This document shows, one piece after another, positions 40,669 to 51,420 of a stretch of 64,000 bases of DNA. The stretch is from Oikopleura dioica (Eukaryota > Chordata > Appendicularia > Copelata > Oikopleuridae), in NCBI GenBank assembly GCA_907165135.1, contig OU015566.1:8416157-8480156 (forward strand). Reading direction: 5' to 3'. The first letter of the stretch is position 1. Each line of letters begins with the position of its first letter. The notes below the pieces were generated by a model. It was not told the DNA's origin. It was given only the letters and a program-made list of their open reading frames with translations, and made no database searches. The translations under genes and the position numbers were made by a program.

Positions 40669-40913
40669 GCTAGAATAAAATAAAATTAAAAAGCTAAGCT
40701 ACGGTGGTCGTATCGGATAAATCCGAGAAATCGGCCTCACCGAGCGTGCTTTTTACGCGAATGAGATTTTCGACTCGCGCCGCGCCCACGGGCACAACAA
40801 TTCTAGAGACAAAACTGCAAAACATGGGTGTCGCGCACTAAGCGTCACCTTCCCAGGATCTCAACAACAACGAGGCTTGCAACATTTGGTCACCCAGATT
40901 TTTGGTCAGGTCT
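40669..40913. repeat. repeat A, terminal copy (245 bp)
   Basis: Identical by eye to 22806-23050; it forms the right end of the element. Host coding sequence resumes at 40914 (tgccaacaaaatc). Confidence 0.9.
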
Positions 40914-41904
40914 TGCCAACAAAATCAGACGATTCTTATTCTCCATTGAAGAGACTGGCGAAATGGAGAGAAGAGCGGAAATCGACGAAGACAAACTTTA
41001 TGTATTCATCAATTCGACGAGCTTCTTCTCGGATGTTATAGAACTCTCGGACCAACTGGAATCGATGTTGAAAGACATGTCGAAGCTATCGGGAACAGAA
41101 ACGTCCGTTGTTGGCGATTCAGAGAACCTTTTCCGTTTTTGTCGAAGTTTTACGATGTCGGAGAATCAACGAGAGTCTTTGCTGAGCATTTGTGTTCTCT
41201 TGGACAAATATTTCGCCGATGCGTTTCCATATTATCAGATCAACTACTCGCCCGTCGCCGTTGGTTTTCTATCGCAGTTCCTTTATCAGTCCTTTATTAT
41301 GGCCAGGTACTCGTAGAAAATAGGGATTCGATAACTTTTTCTTTAGAACAGCGAGAATGACAATGAATCCAGCGCTTGCAATCATGCTTGGTTTCGTCGC
41401 GATTCTTCCAACAACTGCGATAATGTGCCAATATGCGCGAGGTGCTCTTTTCTCTCGTTACGAAGAAAATAAACGACGCATGCTTCACTGGTACATTGAT
41501 CACATGCCTGTCCAAGAGGTCAAGGTAATGATCTATTCTTTCGGGTTCCTTATGTGATGGAAAGGCAATTCCTTTTTAGGGTCTTTTGACGCATTGCTAC
41601 CGAGTTGAAGACAGAAAAGTCGCCAACAAGGGTCTTTTCAATGAGCCAGAAGGTTCTCTTGATTTGTCAATTCCAACCGAATTCGTCTTGACCTTTCCAA
41701 GCTCACCGTTTATGCTCAAACCTAGCCAGGAATTTTATCAAAGGTACTTCTAGATTCATCTGCTCGAATGTCCTTTGCAATGTTCTTTTCAGTGTGATAA
41801 CGCATTGCATCGATAGATTAGTTGCTGCTGGAGAAAGTATAGAACCAGATCCGTATGAAGTTTACAAGGATGATGAAGGCTTTGATTATGTTTATGTTGC
41901 TTAA
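40914..41904 (+). pseudogene. 3' part of the host gene split by the retroelement
   Basis: Continues the frame of 22040-22587 (ANKIRRFLFSIEETGEM) through short introns at about 41309-41345, 41526-41579 and 41743-41793, to a stop at 41902. The product is helical, with a hydrophobic hairpin near the middle (NPALAIMLGFVAILPTTAIM) and an acidic end (DDEGFDYVYVA). An ATG inside repeat A (40825-40827) happens to open into this frame, so a chimeric transcript could still be translated. I do not recognise the family. Confidence 0.75.
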
Positions 41905-41974
41905 TTGATAAAAAATTCTGTATTCGACTTTTCTCATTTCCTGAATGAATTTTATCATTCGATTTCTTCAGAAT

Positions 41975-44868
41975 ATGCCGTCGGAACGGCCAGACAGCCG
42001 AGCGACAAACGGAAGTGATGCGAGCACTGTCCCAGAAGAGTCAAGATGGATGGAAACCATGATTTCCATGATGTCAAAGGTTGACGATATCTTGGCAACA
42101 GTTGGAACTACAGATGCTGTTGCCCTCCCTCAAATCGTCGCCATCGGAAGTCAAAGTAGCGGCAAAAGTTCTGTTTTGGAAAATATCGTTGGTCGAGAGT
42201 TTCTCCCTCGAAGTAATGGAATTTGCACCAGACGACCGCTGAAAGTAGAGCTTATTCGAACAGGTACTCATTTAATCACCGCGGATTTTAATAAAAATTC
42301 AAGAAAACGAAGAAGTCGTCGATGGAGAAACCTACAGTCAATGGGCTACATTCCTACACAAGCCAGGGCAGATCTTTGTCGACATGGAAGAAGTAAAGAT
42401 GGAAATCATCGCCGAAACAGAACGCGAATGTGGCTCGAATAAAGCTGTTTCGGCAAAACCTATCTCGTTAAAATACTTCTCTCCTGATGTTCTTTCGTTA
42501 ACGATCGTAGATCTACCTGGAATAACAAGGGTTCCTGTAGGAGATCAGCCTCATGATATTGGTAAGAAAACGCTTGCCTTCATCAGCCATAAATTTGCTC
42601 CCAGAGGAGCAGATCAGAAACATGATCATGAAGTACATCGAGCCAAAGAACACGCTGATCCTTGCCGTAACTCCTGCCAATACAGACTTCGCTACATCGG
42701 ATGCTATCGACCTAGCCCGGAGAGTAGACCCAGATAGTCAGCGGACTTTGGCTGTTGTCACCAAAGTGGACATCATGGATCATGGAACAGACGCTATGGA
42801 TATCTTGTGTGGCAGAATACTCCCTGTTAACCTAGGTCTACTAAATTCACTCAATCAAAAAATCATCGTCTATTTTAGGAATCATCGGAGTTGTGTGCCG
42901 TTCTCAAGCAGATTTGAACTCGAACAAATCAATCGAAAAAGCTTTCGAAAAAGAACGAAAATTCTTCACGAAGAAATACCCATCCCTTGCATCCCGCTCG
43001 GGTACAACTTACCTCAAAAAGAGACTCGCTACGCTTCTTGCTTCGCATATTCGAGATTGCCTACCAGATATTAACATGAAGATAAATATCCTGAAACGAC
43101 AGTTTAAGGTGTGACGTTTGTTAGAGTCGTTTTTTTAATGCCGAATTTTTTAAGCATCAATTAGCTGGTTGCGGTAAGCCCATCGACGATCCTACTGCGA
43201 CGATTCTGGATCTTCTGACTAAATTTGCTGTTGACTATAAGGTGAACCTTTCTATAGAAGCAGTCAACTAACTCTTTGCTAAGGCTGCTATTGATGGAAC
43301 TGGCAACGTTGTTCTCCAAGAACTCTCTGGAGGCGCTCGAATCAATTATATTTTCCACGAGACTTTCGGACGTAAGACTTTCTTTATCTTTCTTCGACTA
43401 TTTATAAATGTAGGGACACTCGAAAATGTACAGCCCTTGGACGGCCTCAGCCGCTTGGAAGTGCTCACTGCCATAAAAACTCTACCGGTCCAAGAACGGC
43501 TGTTTTCGTCCCAGACGCCAGCTTTGAGTCTCTCGTCATGAAACAGATTGCTAGACTGGAAGAACCCTCCATCAGGTTTTCTCCATTTAGTTTCTTTCTT
43601 TATTATTTCTTCGTTGTAGATGTGTTGAACTCGTTCACGAAGAGCTCGAAAGAATAATCTTGCATTGTATAACGAAGGAATACATGCGATTCCCAAAGCT
43701 TGTTGAGCGATTGAAAGAAGTTGTTTCAGAAAAGGTTATTTGTAAAATTTTAGAAATATCTTCATCTTGAAATTCAGATAGCAGACCGAATGGGCCCAAC
43801 CAAGCAATTCATCGAAGATCTTATTCAAAATGAGCTTGCATACATAAACACAAAGCATCCTGATTTCGCAGACGCGCGCCAACAAGTGAGTTCTAAAATA
43901 AAACCATGTTTTTTACATCTTTGAAAGGCCTGCAGCAATCTTCTTGGACATACAACTGCTGAAAGTTACCAGGATGCTAGGTCTGAAGTAGCTCAGCACA
44001 GGCAGCTTTCCAAGATGGCGATTGAAAATGGAAAAGAAACCGGCTCTATTAGCGAGGGTCCCTCATCCGCTTCCCTACCTCCAGCTATTTCCGACGGCAG
44101 AGGGGATTTCACACCTCGTACAACCTCAAAGCGCGAAAAAATGAACCCAAAGGTACTTTAATTTCTCAGATTAAAAATCGTGGAGAGAAAATTAATTTTT
44201 TGATGGATAGAATTATAAAATTTGCTGGTCAATGTCCGAAGCATCCATCGGTGGAATTTCAGATGTTTCTGAGGCTATTCCAGACACGGAAAAGAGCTTT
44301 GTTACTAACTCAGTTGCGCCAACAAAGGGATTTTCGGTCCGGGTTCCGACTGTTGTTGCTGCGCGAAATAAAGTTCAAAGAGAGCAAAGCGGCAATCCTA
44401 AGCTTTCTATGAGGGTATTTTTAATTTTAACAGTTACCGGTTAAAATGACAGTTATCTTCACCCATTTATTCGCGAAAATTTCTTGAAAGCCATCGTTCG
44501 AATCAATTTATTTCAGGAGAAAAGAGAGTGCGAAGTTGTTGAGCGTCTAATCAAAACTTATTTCTTCATCGTTCGCAAAAACATTCAAGACAGCGTGCCA
44601 AAAGCTGTCATGAACTTTTTGGTCAACAATGTGAAGGATAAGCTCAACAGCTTTCTTATCAACCGGCTTTACAAGGTACACTTCAAGTTATTCCACGATG
44701 TATTTCTTATTTTTATGATCATAGGCAGAAGATGCCGAAATGCTCTTGTCAGAGTCCGAGTCTGTCGCCGAACATCGGCGCGAGTACCAACTCATGCTTG
44801 ACGCCTATGACAAAGCCTCAAAACTGCTCACTGAAGTGCGCGATTCACCCGACTACGCCCTTTTCTAA
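41975..44868 (+). CDS. DNM1L: dynamin-related protein 1 (mitochondrial/peroxisomal fission GTPase)
   Basis: The ATG at 41975 lies 3 nt after tttcttcag (AG 41970-41971), so I prefer it to the in-frame ATG at 41945. The GTPase domain shows the P-loop [23 protein letters not shown] (switch/G3) and TKVDIMD (G4). The middle domain has [12 protein letters not shown], and [14 protein letters not shown] marks the Drp1 class. A variable Ser/Pro-rich insert replaces a PH domain. The GED is intact ([38 protein letters not shown]). More than ten small exons. The start is only 71 bp after the stop of the interrupted gene, so DRP1 is probably the last cistron of the operon-like series and may depend on transcription across the insertion. 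Confidence 0.93.
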
Positions 44869-45180
44869 AAAAGCATCGATCACTTCTTTGCTCTATTTAT
44901 TCCCAATTTTTGCCTAGCGTTTTCACACAGTCTCAAAACTCGTAAAGGAGCCCAACCTATTTTTATTGCGAATAGGTTCACAAAAATTCATTCAAAAAAG
45001 AAAAAAATCTATCTGTTCAAAAAAAAGACTCTTATTGTTATCTTTTGTTAAAAGTCACAAAGATCGTTCTTCACTGATGACAACATTAGCACATGTCAAT
45101 TACTGCAAACTATCTTCAACGTCAAGAAATAAACACACGCCCTCACAACCCAATCTTCATAACTTTCAAGCTGTTTTAGA

Positions 45181-47291
45181 ATGGTTATCCTGAAAACAGA
45201 GTTCAAAGGCGACCGGAGAAATATTCCTCTGGCAAACGAGCAGCTTACCTTTGATGATTTACTACTCATGCTCTGCAGGTATTCTTTTCCCTGTATTCTT
45301 ATATTGTTAATCAAGAAAAATTTAGGATTTACTCAGCAGATATTGGAGACGATGATGTCGTAAAGTACCTTGACTCTGAAAATGACTGGATTACGATGAA
45401 CGACACTAATGATCTCAGCTTTGCGATCCAGGTTTTCAAAATCAGCGCTTCAGTGAGCTCAATCGACTTTTAGTTGGCCCAAGATGACGGAAGAAAGTTC
45501 TTGAAGATTAAAGTCGGTGGTGGAAGCTCCGATGTTCCAGAAGATGTTCTCGCTGATTTACGATCTATTCGTGATGGGGCGATCGGACTGATAGGGACTT
45601 GTAACAAATATTTGAGGAAATGTAAGTGGTTCTTGATGTGGACCAGGGAACGCTTACCAGATTCGATTTATCAAATCTCCTTTATTTTCATTTTTCCCGC
45701 TGATTTCTTTGCCGCTTGTTGAGCATGGAGTTTTGGGTAGTCAGAAATCATAGACAGCTCACAAGATTTTTCTCGCACTCACAATTCTGAAGTTGAAGTC
45801 ACTCTAAATATGATCGACAACAGAACTTGTATTCGTATTGCTTGAGACAACGCATTTATTCACCGTGATTGGCATGATCATTTATCATTTATCAATTTTG
45901 TCAATTTTGGTTATGAACTCATATTTGTTAACATGATTAAAGATCGTCTCACTGGTGCAAATAGCTCAAAGTCCTCTGCATCCGAAAGTCTTCCCGTTGT
46001 TGCTCCAGAAAGTGTACCCAAACAAGAAGTTGCCGAGCAATCATCGGTCCTGGAATCAACTCCCCAGCCGGAGCCTGAGAAGCCAGAAGTTTCTGAATTT
46101 GATCCTTACAACCGTAAGTTCTATTAATAATCTGGTGAATTGAATCTTCGTCATAGAAACTTCTGTCGATCGACCATCGTCCCAAGCCTCCTTCGCCCCT
46201 TCCACAGCCTCTTCTTTCCAGCAACAACAGCAGCAGGCTCCACCAACTCCCCAAGCTCCAACGGCTCAAGTTCCAGAGCCAACTCCAGTCCAAGCCGAAG
46301 TTCCAGCGCCCGTTCCAGTTGCCCCTTCTCAGTCTACTCTTGAAAGCTCTTTTGCCGATACTTCCAGCGCGCAAAGGTATCAAATTATAACTTAACTTTT
46401 TATTAAAAAATATTCAGTTTCTTTCAGCCATCAAACTAGTAAGACACGCGTGCTTTCTCGTCGCAAATCATTTTATGTTTTTAATTTATCTAACCATTTA
46501 TCAAGAATTCTCGCGATTTTCACTTTCTCTGAACCATCTTAATCATATTTTTAGTTTTGAGCCAACTCCTGCACAGACAAACTCTAATCCGTATGCAGCA
46601 TTCAATTCATCCGCAAACTCGTCCTCAGCCCCTTCCCCTTTCCCCGGCGGTGACAACCAAAACTCTCTTCATGGTCAACCCCAAGCGTCTTCACAAGCAT
46701 CTGCATTTCCACCTTCTCAAGTTCAACAAATTCCACAGTCCGTTGTCGCTCCTCCTAAGGCTCAGCCAGTAGAGAATCAAGCAAAGCCTCCTCAAGCAGC
46801 GCCAACTCCTGTTCAGCCTCCAGCTTCTGGAGCAGGGGCGTACTTCTACGGACAAGAAGCTGCTAAGCAACAAACACCCGTTTCTCAACAGCAGCAACAA
46901 CCCCCGGCAGTGAGCCAACAGCAACAATTGTATCAGCAACAACAACAAGCGTACCAGCAACAAGTAAGAACTAATTTTCACGAGTCAAACTCACGTGTTC
47001 TTTCAGTATCAACAGTACTATGCTCAGCAACAGCAGCAGCAACAACAGCAACAACAAAATGGTTATCCACAGGCTTCCCAAGCGCAACAACAGCCAAATA
47101 TGGGATATCAGCAGCAATACGCTGCTCCACAAGCTTCGGCCGGACCCCCACCATCTGCAGCACCTCCATCAGGACCACCAATGGTAATAATTATTTTGAT
47201 TTCCATCTTCTTACAGTCTTAGGGCGCCCCTGCCGGTGGATACAGACTAAACCGAGGCTCAAGAAACGTACGACCCGGCTATCCGCAATAA
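45181..47291 (+). CDS. TFG: TFG, COPII/ER-exit-site scaffold
   Basis: The ATG is one base after ctgttttag (trans-splice-like). The N-terminal PB1 domain (ILKTEFKGDRRNIPLANEQL, DVVKYLDSENDWITMND, DLSFAIQ) is followed by a short coiled coil (EDVLADLRSIRDGAIGLIG). A long Pro/Gln/Ser-rich disordered tail with poly-Gln runs (about 46860-47060) ends in RLNRGSRNVRPGYPQ. This is the layout of TFG, which organises ER exit sites and holds COPII carriers near the ERGIC. The exon borders in the low-complexity part (46100-47200) are approximate. Confidence 0.88.
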
Positions 47292-47578
47292 GAAATATCT
47301 GCTGAAAGTTTCAAGAACAATAAAAAATCTCGCTGCAAAATTTAGGAAATTTTAAATTATTATTGGTGAAACTGAAAATCCTGCATTCAACCTCCTTAGC
47401 TACCATTCGAAAAGCTCTTCATGATAATTCTACGTTCATTTTTCTTTCAAAAAACATAACTTTCTGTAACATACATAAATAAGTCCAATTTACCCGCTAA
47501 GTTTTCCGTAAAAATTACCGTCATCAGACTCATTTTTTTAGAAGGAAAAGAGGCTTAGAAAGAAGAAAATCCTTGAAA

Positions 47579-48525
47579 ATGGCGAGTGAGCGTGTCATAA
47601 TGACCTCTACTACCTCATCTTCTCTAAATGACCGCTTCACTCGCATCATGAAGACAAGGAAGACTCAAGTGAAAGAGCCGGTGACCCGAAACATTCGTGT
47701 TGACGAACGAGGAATTGCGGGAACAGTCTCACGAATGCGCTCAAACATGAGCTCTCGTCAACCACGATCAGTCATCGCTGGAGGATACAAATACCCAGCT
47801 CGGAATACTGTTTCTCGTGCTCAACAGTACAAAAACACTGTAAGTTAACCCTTCGACAGATAAGTCGATTAACTTAACATTCAAGCGACGTACAAGCGTC
47901 CATCATCGAGTCGGGCGAAAGAACTTTCCTGACCGAATTCCCTTCGCTCGAAGAATGAATGGAAGGGTCCAGAAAAGACAGTACAAGTCTTTCTGGGATC
48001 GGAATCGCCAGGAAAACTGTGAGTTTCACTAATTTTGAAATATTTTTTAAATTTTCATTCAAGATCCCAGAGAAAGCAGATCCAGAAGATCTTCTGGACG
48101 ATTCGTGAATCCACTGGACCGATTCACGCCAGAACCTAGCAGAAAATTCAATGAAATGCGATCACGACAGGGTTTCCGACCTTCTCAAGCAGCCGGCTTC
48201 CGTTTCAAACGTACGATAAACCCTTTATATCAAGCAATATTTTATTATTCAGGAAACAACAACCGAATCAATGGAAAGTACGGCAACTACGGCCGAACGA
48301 ATCGCCGCCAGCTTGATCGCGAATTAGAAGGATACATGCAGAAATCTGCAAAGTATAATCGGGCCAGACTGGACGAGGAAATGGATCAGTACATGAGCGG
48401 AACAAAGGCTTATTTGGATAAGCAGATGGACGAGTACATGTCCGCTAAGAAAAAGGTATAATCACACAATGGCTCCTGAGTTCAAAAATATTCTCTTTCA
48501 GAACACTGCTATCCAAGGAATCTAA
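47579..48525 (+). CDS. CHTOP: CHTOP, chromatin target of PRMT1 (TREX mRNA-export factor)
   Basis: The N-terminus matches the UAP56-binding region of CHTOP (TSSSLNDRFTRIMKTRKTQ). The middle is Arg-rich but with fewer RGG repeats than vertebrate CHTOP. The C-terminal signature is clear: LDEEMDQYMSGTKAYLDKQM followed by DEYMSAKKK. CHTOP joins TREX, is methylated by PRMT1 on its arginines and helps export mRNA. The last small exon ends NTAIQGI at 48525. It follows TFG by 288 bp; tttttttag lies upstream of the ATG in the leader. Confidence 0.88.
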
Positions 48526-49101
48526 TGGAACTTGTGCTAATCGACCCGATCTCACTTTCAAAACTGCCTTTAGCAATCGCCCAACTCCCGTTCTCTCTTC
48601 CTGAAATTACTTTATGTGATCCCGTTTTTCCAGTTTTCAACCCCTAGCCCTATTGTTGGGCTGTCTCTGATTTGGACTCAAGAAACATGATTTTCTCATT
48701 TGAGGATCGAAAACTAGCAGTAATCATTTTAAAAGTTTACACTTCCTTTTTCGATTGAAACAAAAGCTCACTCGACTGAAGTCTCTTGTGCTAACCCTTA
48801 TACCTACACCCTTCATGCAGACGACCGGTCCATCTTCAACCATTTCTATTCAATTGCTGCAATTTGTTCCGACATTTTCTGAGTTGTGGCGAACTCCCAT
48901 TTAATTTTTCAACATTTATTTTCAAAGAATAACTCAAACATAATCCTTGTCTGAGTTGTAGAAAAACACAAAAATGCTGTAGTGTGTATAATTATTATTT
49001 TTAATTGCTTTCTAAAGCTGTAGCCTCTTTGTAAAAATTGTCCAGCTCACTTATAAGTTAACAGTATTTCGAAGCACTTAAATAAATATTTTTTTGCAGA
49101 T
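48526..49101. other. intergenic region CHTOP / ARID4-like
   Basis: 3' UTR and spacer, AT-rich, without a supported gene. It ends in ttttttgcag 3 nt before the next ATG. Confidence 0.4.
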
Positions 49102-50049
49102 ATGATAAGCGAACCGGATACTCGATTACTACAGGCTGGCCTTGAAGTATCAGGTACTAGAACTCATTCGAAAAGACTCGATATTTCTTGTTTGTTTAGC
49201 GAAATTCAAAGGGGCTTTCTGCGAAGCCCGCATAAAGAGCGTTGATGCCGAATTTCGATTAAAATTGCGAATGGAAGACGGTAAAGTGCTGCAAACGTCA
49301 GACAGACACGTGACCGGCGAAGCCAGGCTGGGCGCCAAAGTAGAATACAAAGGGCGCAAAGGGGTCGTGCTCAAGTTGAAAGACGTGTCGGTTTATACCG
49401 TTGTTTTTGATGATATGGACGAGAAGACTATGAAGCGATCTTCTTTACGAATCAAAGGTGACTAACTTAACTAAATTGATATATTAAATCCTATGAAAAG
49501 GAACGCGACATTTCGACGAGTCAGTGACTCTTGATTCTCTACCACTCAATGACCCAGAGCATTTTGGAGACAAAGTGACGAGCAATGAGTTGTTGTCTTC
49601 CATGATTTCCGCCAACTCATCATTTATCGAGGACGACGAGAGCATCCAAAGTCCGACAGAGAAAGACGCGCGAGAGGAAGATTCTGAATATTCCGCCGAG
49701 TCGCACAGCGAGAAAAACGATCAACCCACTATTAACGAGGTATCTTTCTTTGCTCGTATTAAGTTCTTCTTAAATATTTCTTACTCAGCCTGTTTCGCCT
49801 CTTCCTTGGTCAAAGCTATCGCTAGAGCAGCTTTCAAAAATAGACTTCGAATCGGAGCACCATCAATTAATGTCCCAATTTGATCAAACAGAATCGTCTG
49901 AGGAGCGCATTAATATGCTCGAAATGCACCTTTGCTACTTGGCTAATCAGCATCATGCAATCAAAACTGAAATTTCAAAGATTGACCGAAAGCAGACAAA
50001 GAAAACTGGTCGCGGACGAAAGCGAAATCGGTCGTCCCACAGTCAATAA
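49102..50049 (+). CDS. miniature ARID4-like protein (Tudor/RBB1NT module, no ARID)
   Basis: The ATG lies 2 nt after ttttttgcag. The first part (AKFKGAFCEARIKSVD, VVFDDMDEKTMKRSSLRIKG, TLDSLPLNDPEHFGDKV) is the Tudor/RBB1NT region of ARID4A/B. The last exon (about 49831-50049) reads SSEERINMLEMHLCYLANQ, then IKTEISKIDRK, the helical C-terminus of ARID4 that contacts Sin3/HDAC complexes. Between them there is only a short acidic Ser-rich linker; the ARID and chromo-barrel domains are absent. At roughly 230 residues it is about one fifth of vertebrate ARID4. The ends are conserved, so this looks like a reduced Sin3-complex subunit rather than a broken copy. Confidence 0.75.
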
Positions 50050-50126
50050 TTTCCATCAAATGCTTTTTGTTTCATTCTTGATTAAATTTTTTAATCAATC
50101 TGTCCTGCCATATTCTTACTAAATGT

Positions 50127-50658
50127 AACAGGTTTTTTTTAACGTTGCACATAATTGGTGGAGCGTTTTTGATGGTGTTAGATTCAAGATATTTCAATTT
50201 TCTCTTTTGGACCTTAATTGGGAGGGTCTGTAGTATGTTAAATAAGCTTTTGGTGTCGGCACCATCACTGGTGGTGGAGTAATCACGACATCCAAAATAC
50301 ACTAAAATCATAGGAAAAAATCTTGATGACGTCATTACTCTAGCACCAACCTTGGTGCTGGCACCAAAAACTATCAGGATTATTTCGCATACATGTAGGA
50401 AACATCCCTGTATGATAAAAAACATATCTGGTGCTTTTAAGGACTTTTCAAATTTTCTCCCACCATTCGCGCTTTGCCGCGAATTCCCAATGAATGACGT
50501 CATTACTCCACCACCAGTAATGCTACCGACACAAAAAGCTTATTTAACATACTACAGACCGTCCCCTACATGCTGCAAAAGAGATAACCAAAATATCTCA
50601 ACTCTAACCCACTGAAAAGCGCTCCACAAAAATGGTGCAACGTTAAAAAAAACCTGTT
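50127..50658. mobile_element. 532-bp non-autonomous inverted-repeat element (MITE-like)
   Basis: The ends AACAGGTTTTTTTTAACGTT and the inverse AACGTTAAAAAAAACCTGTT bound arms of about 175 bp that remain recognisably complementary (for example GTAGTATGTTAAATAAGC at 50231 against GCTTATTTAACATACTAC at 50539). The middle holds a smaller palindromic zone (ACCAACCTTGGTGCTGGCACC) and two TGACGTCA-type sites. TGT flanks both ends, possibly a 3-bp target duplication. No ORF for a transposase. It sits 77 bp after the ARID4-like stop and 41 bp before COA6. Confidence 0.8.
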
Positions 50659-50699
50659 TGTAATAATTCAAAACGCTTTTATGTTATTTTTCCAAGATC

Positions 50700-51065
50700 A
50701 TGCCAAAGAAAATCGATCGGAAAACTTGCTTCGCTTTACGTGACCAGTATTACGATTGTATGACTCGCCACACGGCTGAATTATTCGAACTCGACGGTGC
50801 TGGAAATCTAAAATGCGGCTATCAAGGAGAAAATTCCGGCAGCAATTGTGAAAAGCGCATTTATGAGGAGGCAGAAACGGCGTGCAGCGGATTGAAAGTG
50901 AAGATGCAAGAGCCTTGTCTTTCTTCGTGGATTCCCTTTTATACAGACAGATTCAAGTACAGACAGAGCGAGCAAAGGCTTCAACTAGCCTCGAAGATCC
51001 AAAATGAACAGATGAAAGAGGGAATAAAACCAAAGAACTTGCGCTTTCCAACTGAGAAAATCTAA
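50700..51065 (+). CDS. COA6: COA6-like cytochrome c oxidase assembly factor
   Basis: Single exon of 121 residues. The twin-cysteine helices read CFALRDQYYDC (C-x9-C) and CSGLKVKMQEPC (C-x10-C), followed by LSSWIPFYTDRFKYRQ, matching COA6 (CPxxWxxYFDKRRDY). COA6 is an intermembrane-space, MIA40-imported protein needed to mature the copper A site of complex IV subunit 2. It has an insert of about 25 residues between the two helices with two extra Cys (KCGYQG, NCEKR). Confidence 0.85.
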   Translation: MPKKIDRKTCFALRDQYYDCMTRHTAELFELDGAGNLKCGYQGENSGSNCEKRIYEEAETACSGLKVKMQEPCLSSWIPFYTDRFKYRQSEQRLQLASKIQNEQMKEGIKPKNLRFPTEKI

Positions 51066-51420
51066 TTCACCTGATCTTACTCGCTGACCTCACTGATATG
51101 ATGCGTTATTTATGTTATAACAAAAATCATGTTAAAAATTAATTTCTATTTTAAGAAAATCATGCTTCGAGTTGCTCGGCGATTCGGCATGACCATCAAT
51201 CGAACGGGTTGCGTGAGAGATGTTCATTTTTAGACTTCCTCTTTATACTCCTTACGCTAGCAATTTATTTTATCTACCGCGTCCAATAATATCATGCAAT
51301 CCTGATCAGACATTATGAGCGTCGGTAAGCAAAGATTTCTGTCTAGCCAAGTTGCGAAACTTTTGTCTGAATCGAGAAAACACTAGCCATTTTCTTCAGT
51401 TGTTTTTGTTCAAATCACCG

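Larger units (their letters stand above)
22588..40913 (-). mobile_element. 18.3 kb tyrosine-recombinase retroelement with split direct repeats
   Basis: The element runs on the minus strand: right terminus with repeat A (40913-40669), then 996-aa ORF, 36-aa ORF, 911-aa ORF, RING-like ORF, 414-aa ORF, RT, RNase H, Gag-like, tyrosine recombinase, the internal repeat pair B-A (23095-22806), and a distal B (22633-22588). This A - genes - B A - B order is the split-direct-repeat layout of PAT/Ngaro elements. The fused termini (ggtcaggtct + aatcataaaag) are found exactly at the internal junction 23041-23060, as expected for integration from a circle by a tyrosine recombinase. No target duplication beyond one shared T is seen. 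The A copies look identical and all ORFs except the RT/RH joint are open, so the insertion is young. Long terminal repeats and a DDE integrase are absent. Confidence 0.9.

Noticed and set aside
22588-40913. LTR retrotransposon or endogenous retrovirus
   Set aside because: No protease, DDE integrase, primer-binding site or LTR layout. The recombinase and split repeats fit the DIRS/PAT/Ngaro order instead.
22588-40913. Integrated negative-strand RNA virus, suggested by the row of same-strand genes
   Set aside because: No L-type polymerase, and the presence of RT, RNase H and tyrosine recombinase with precise repeats.
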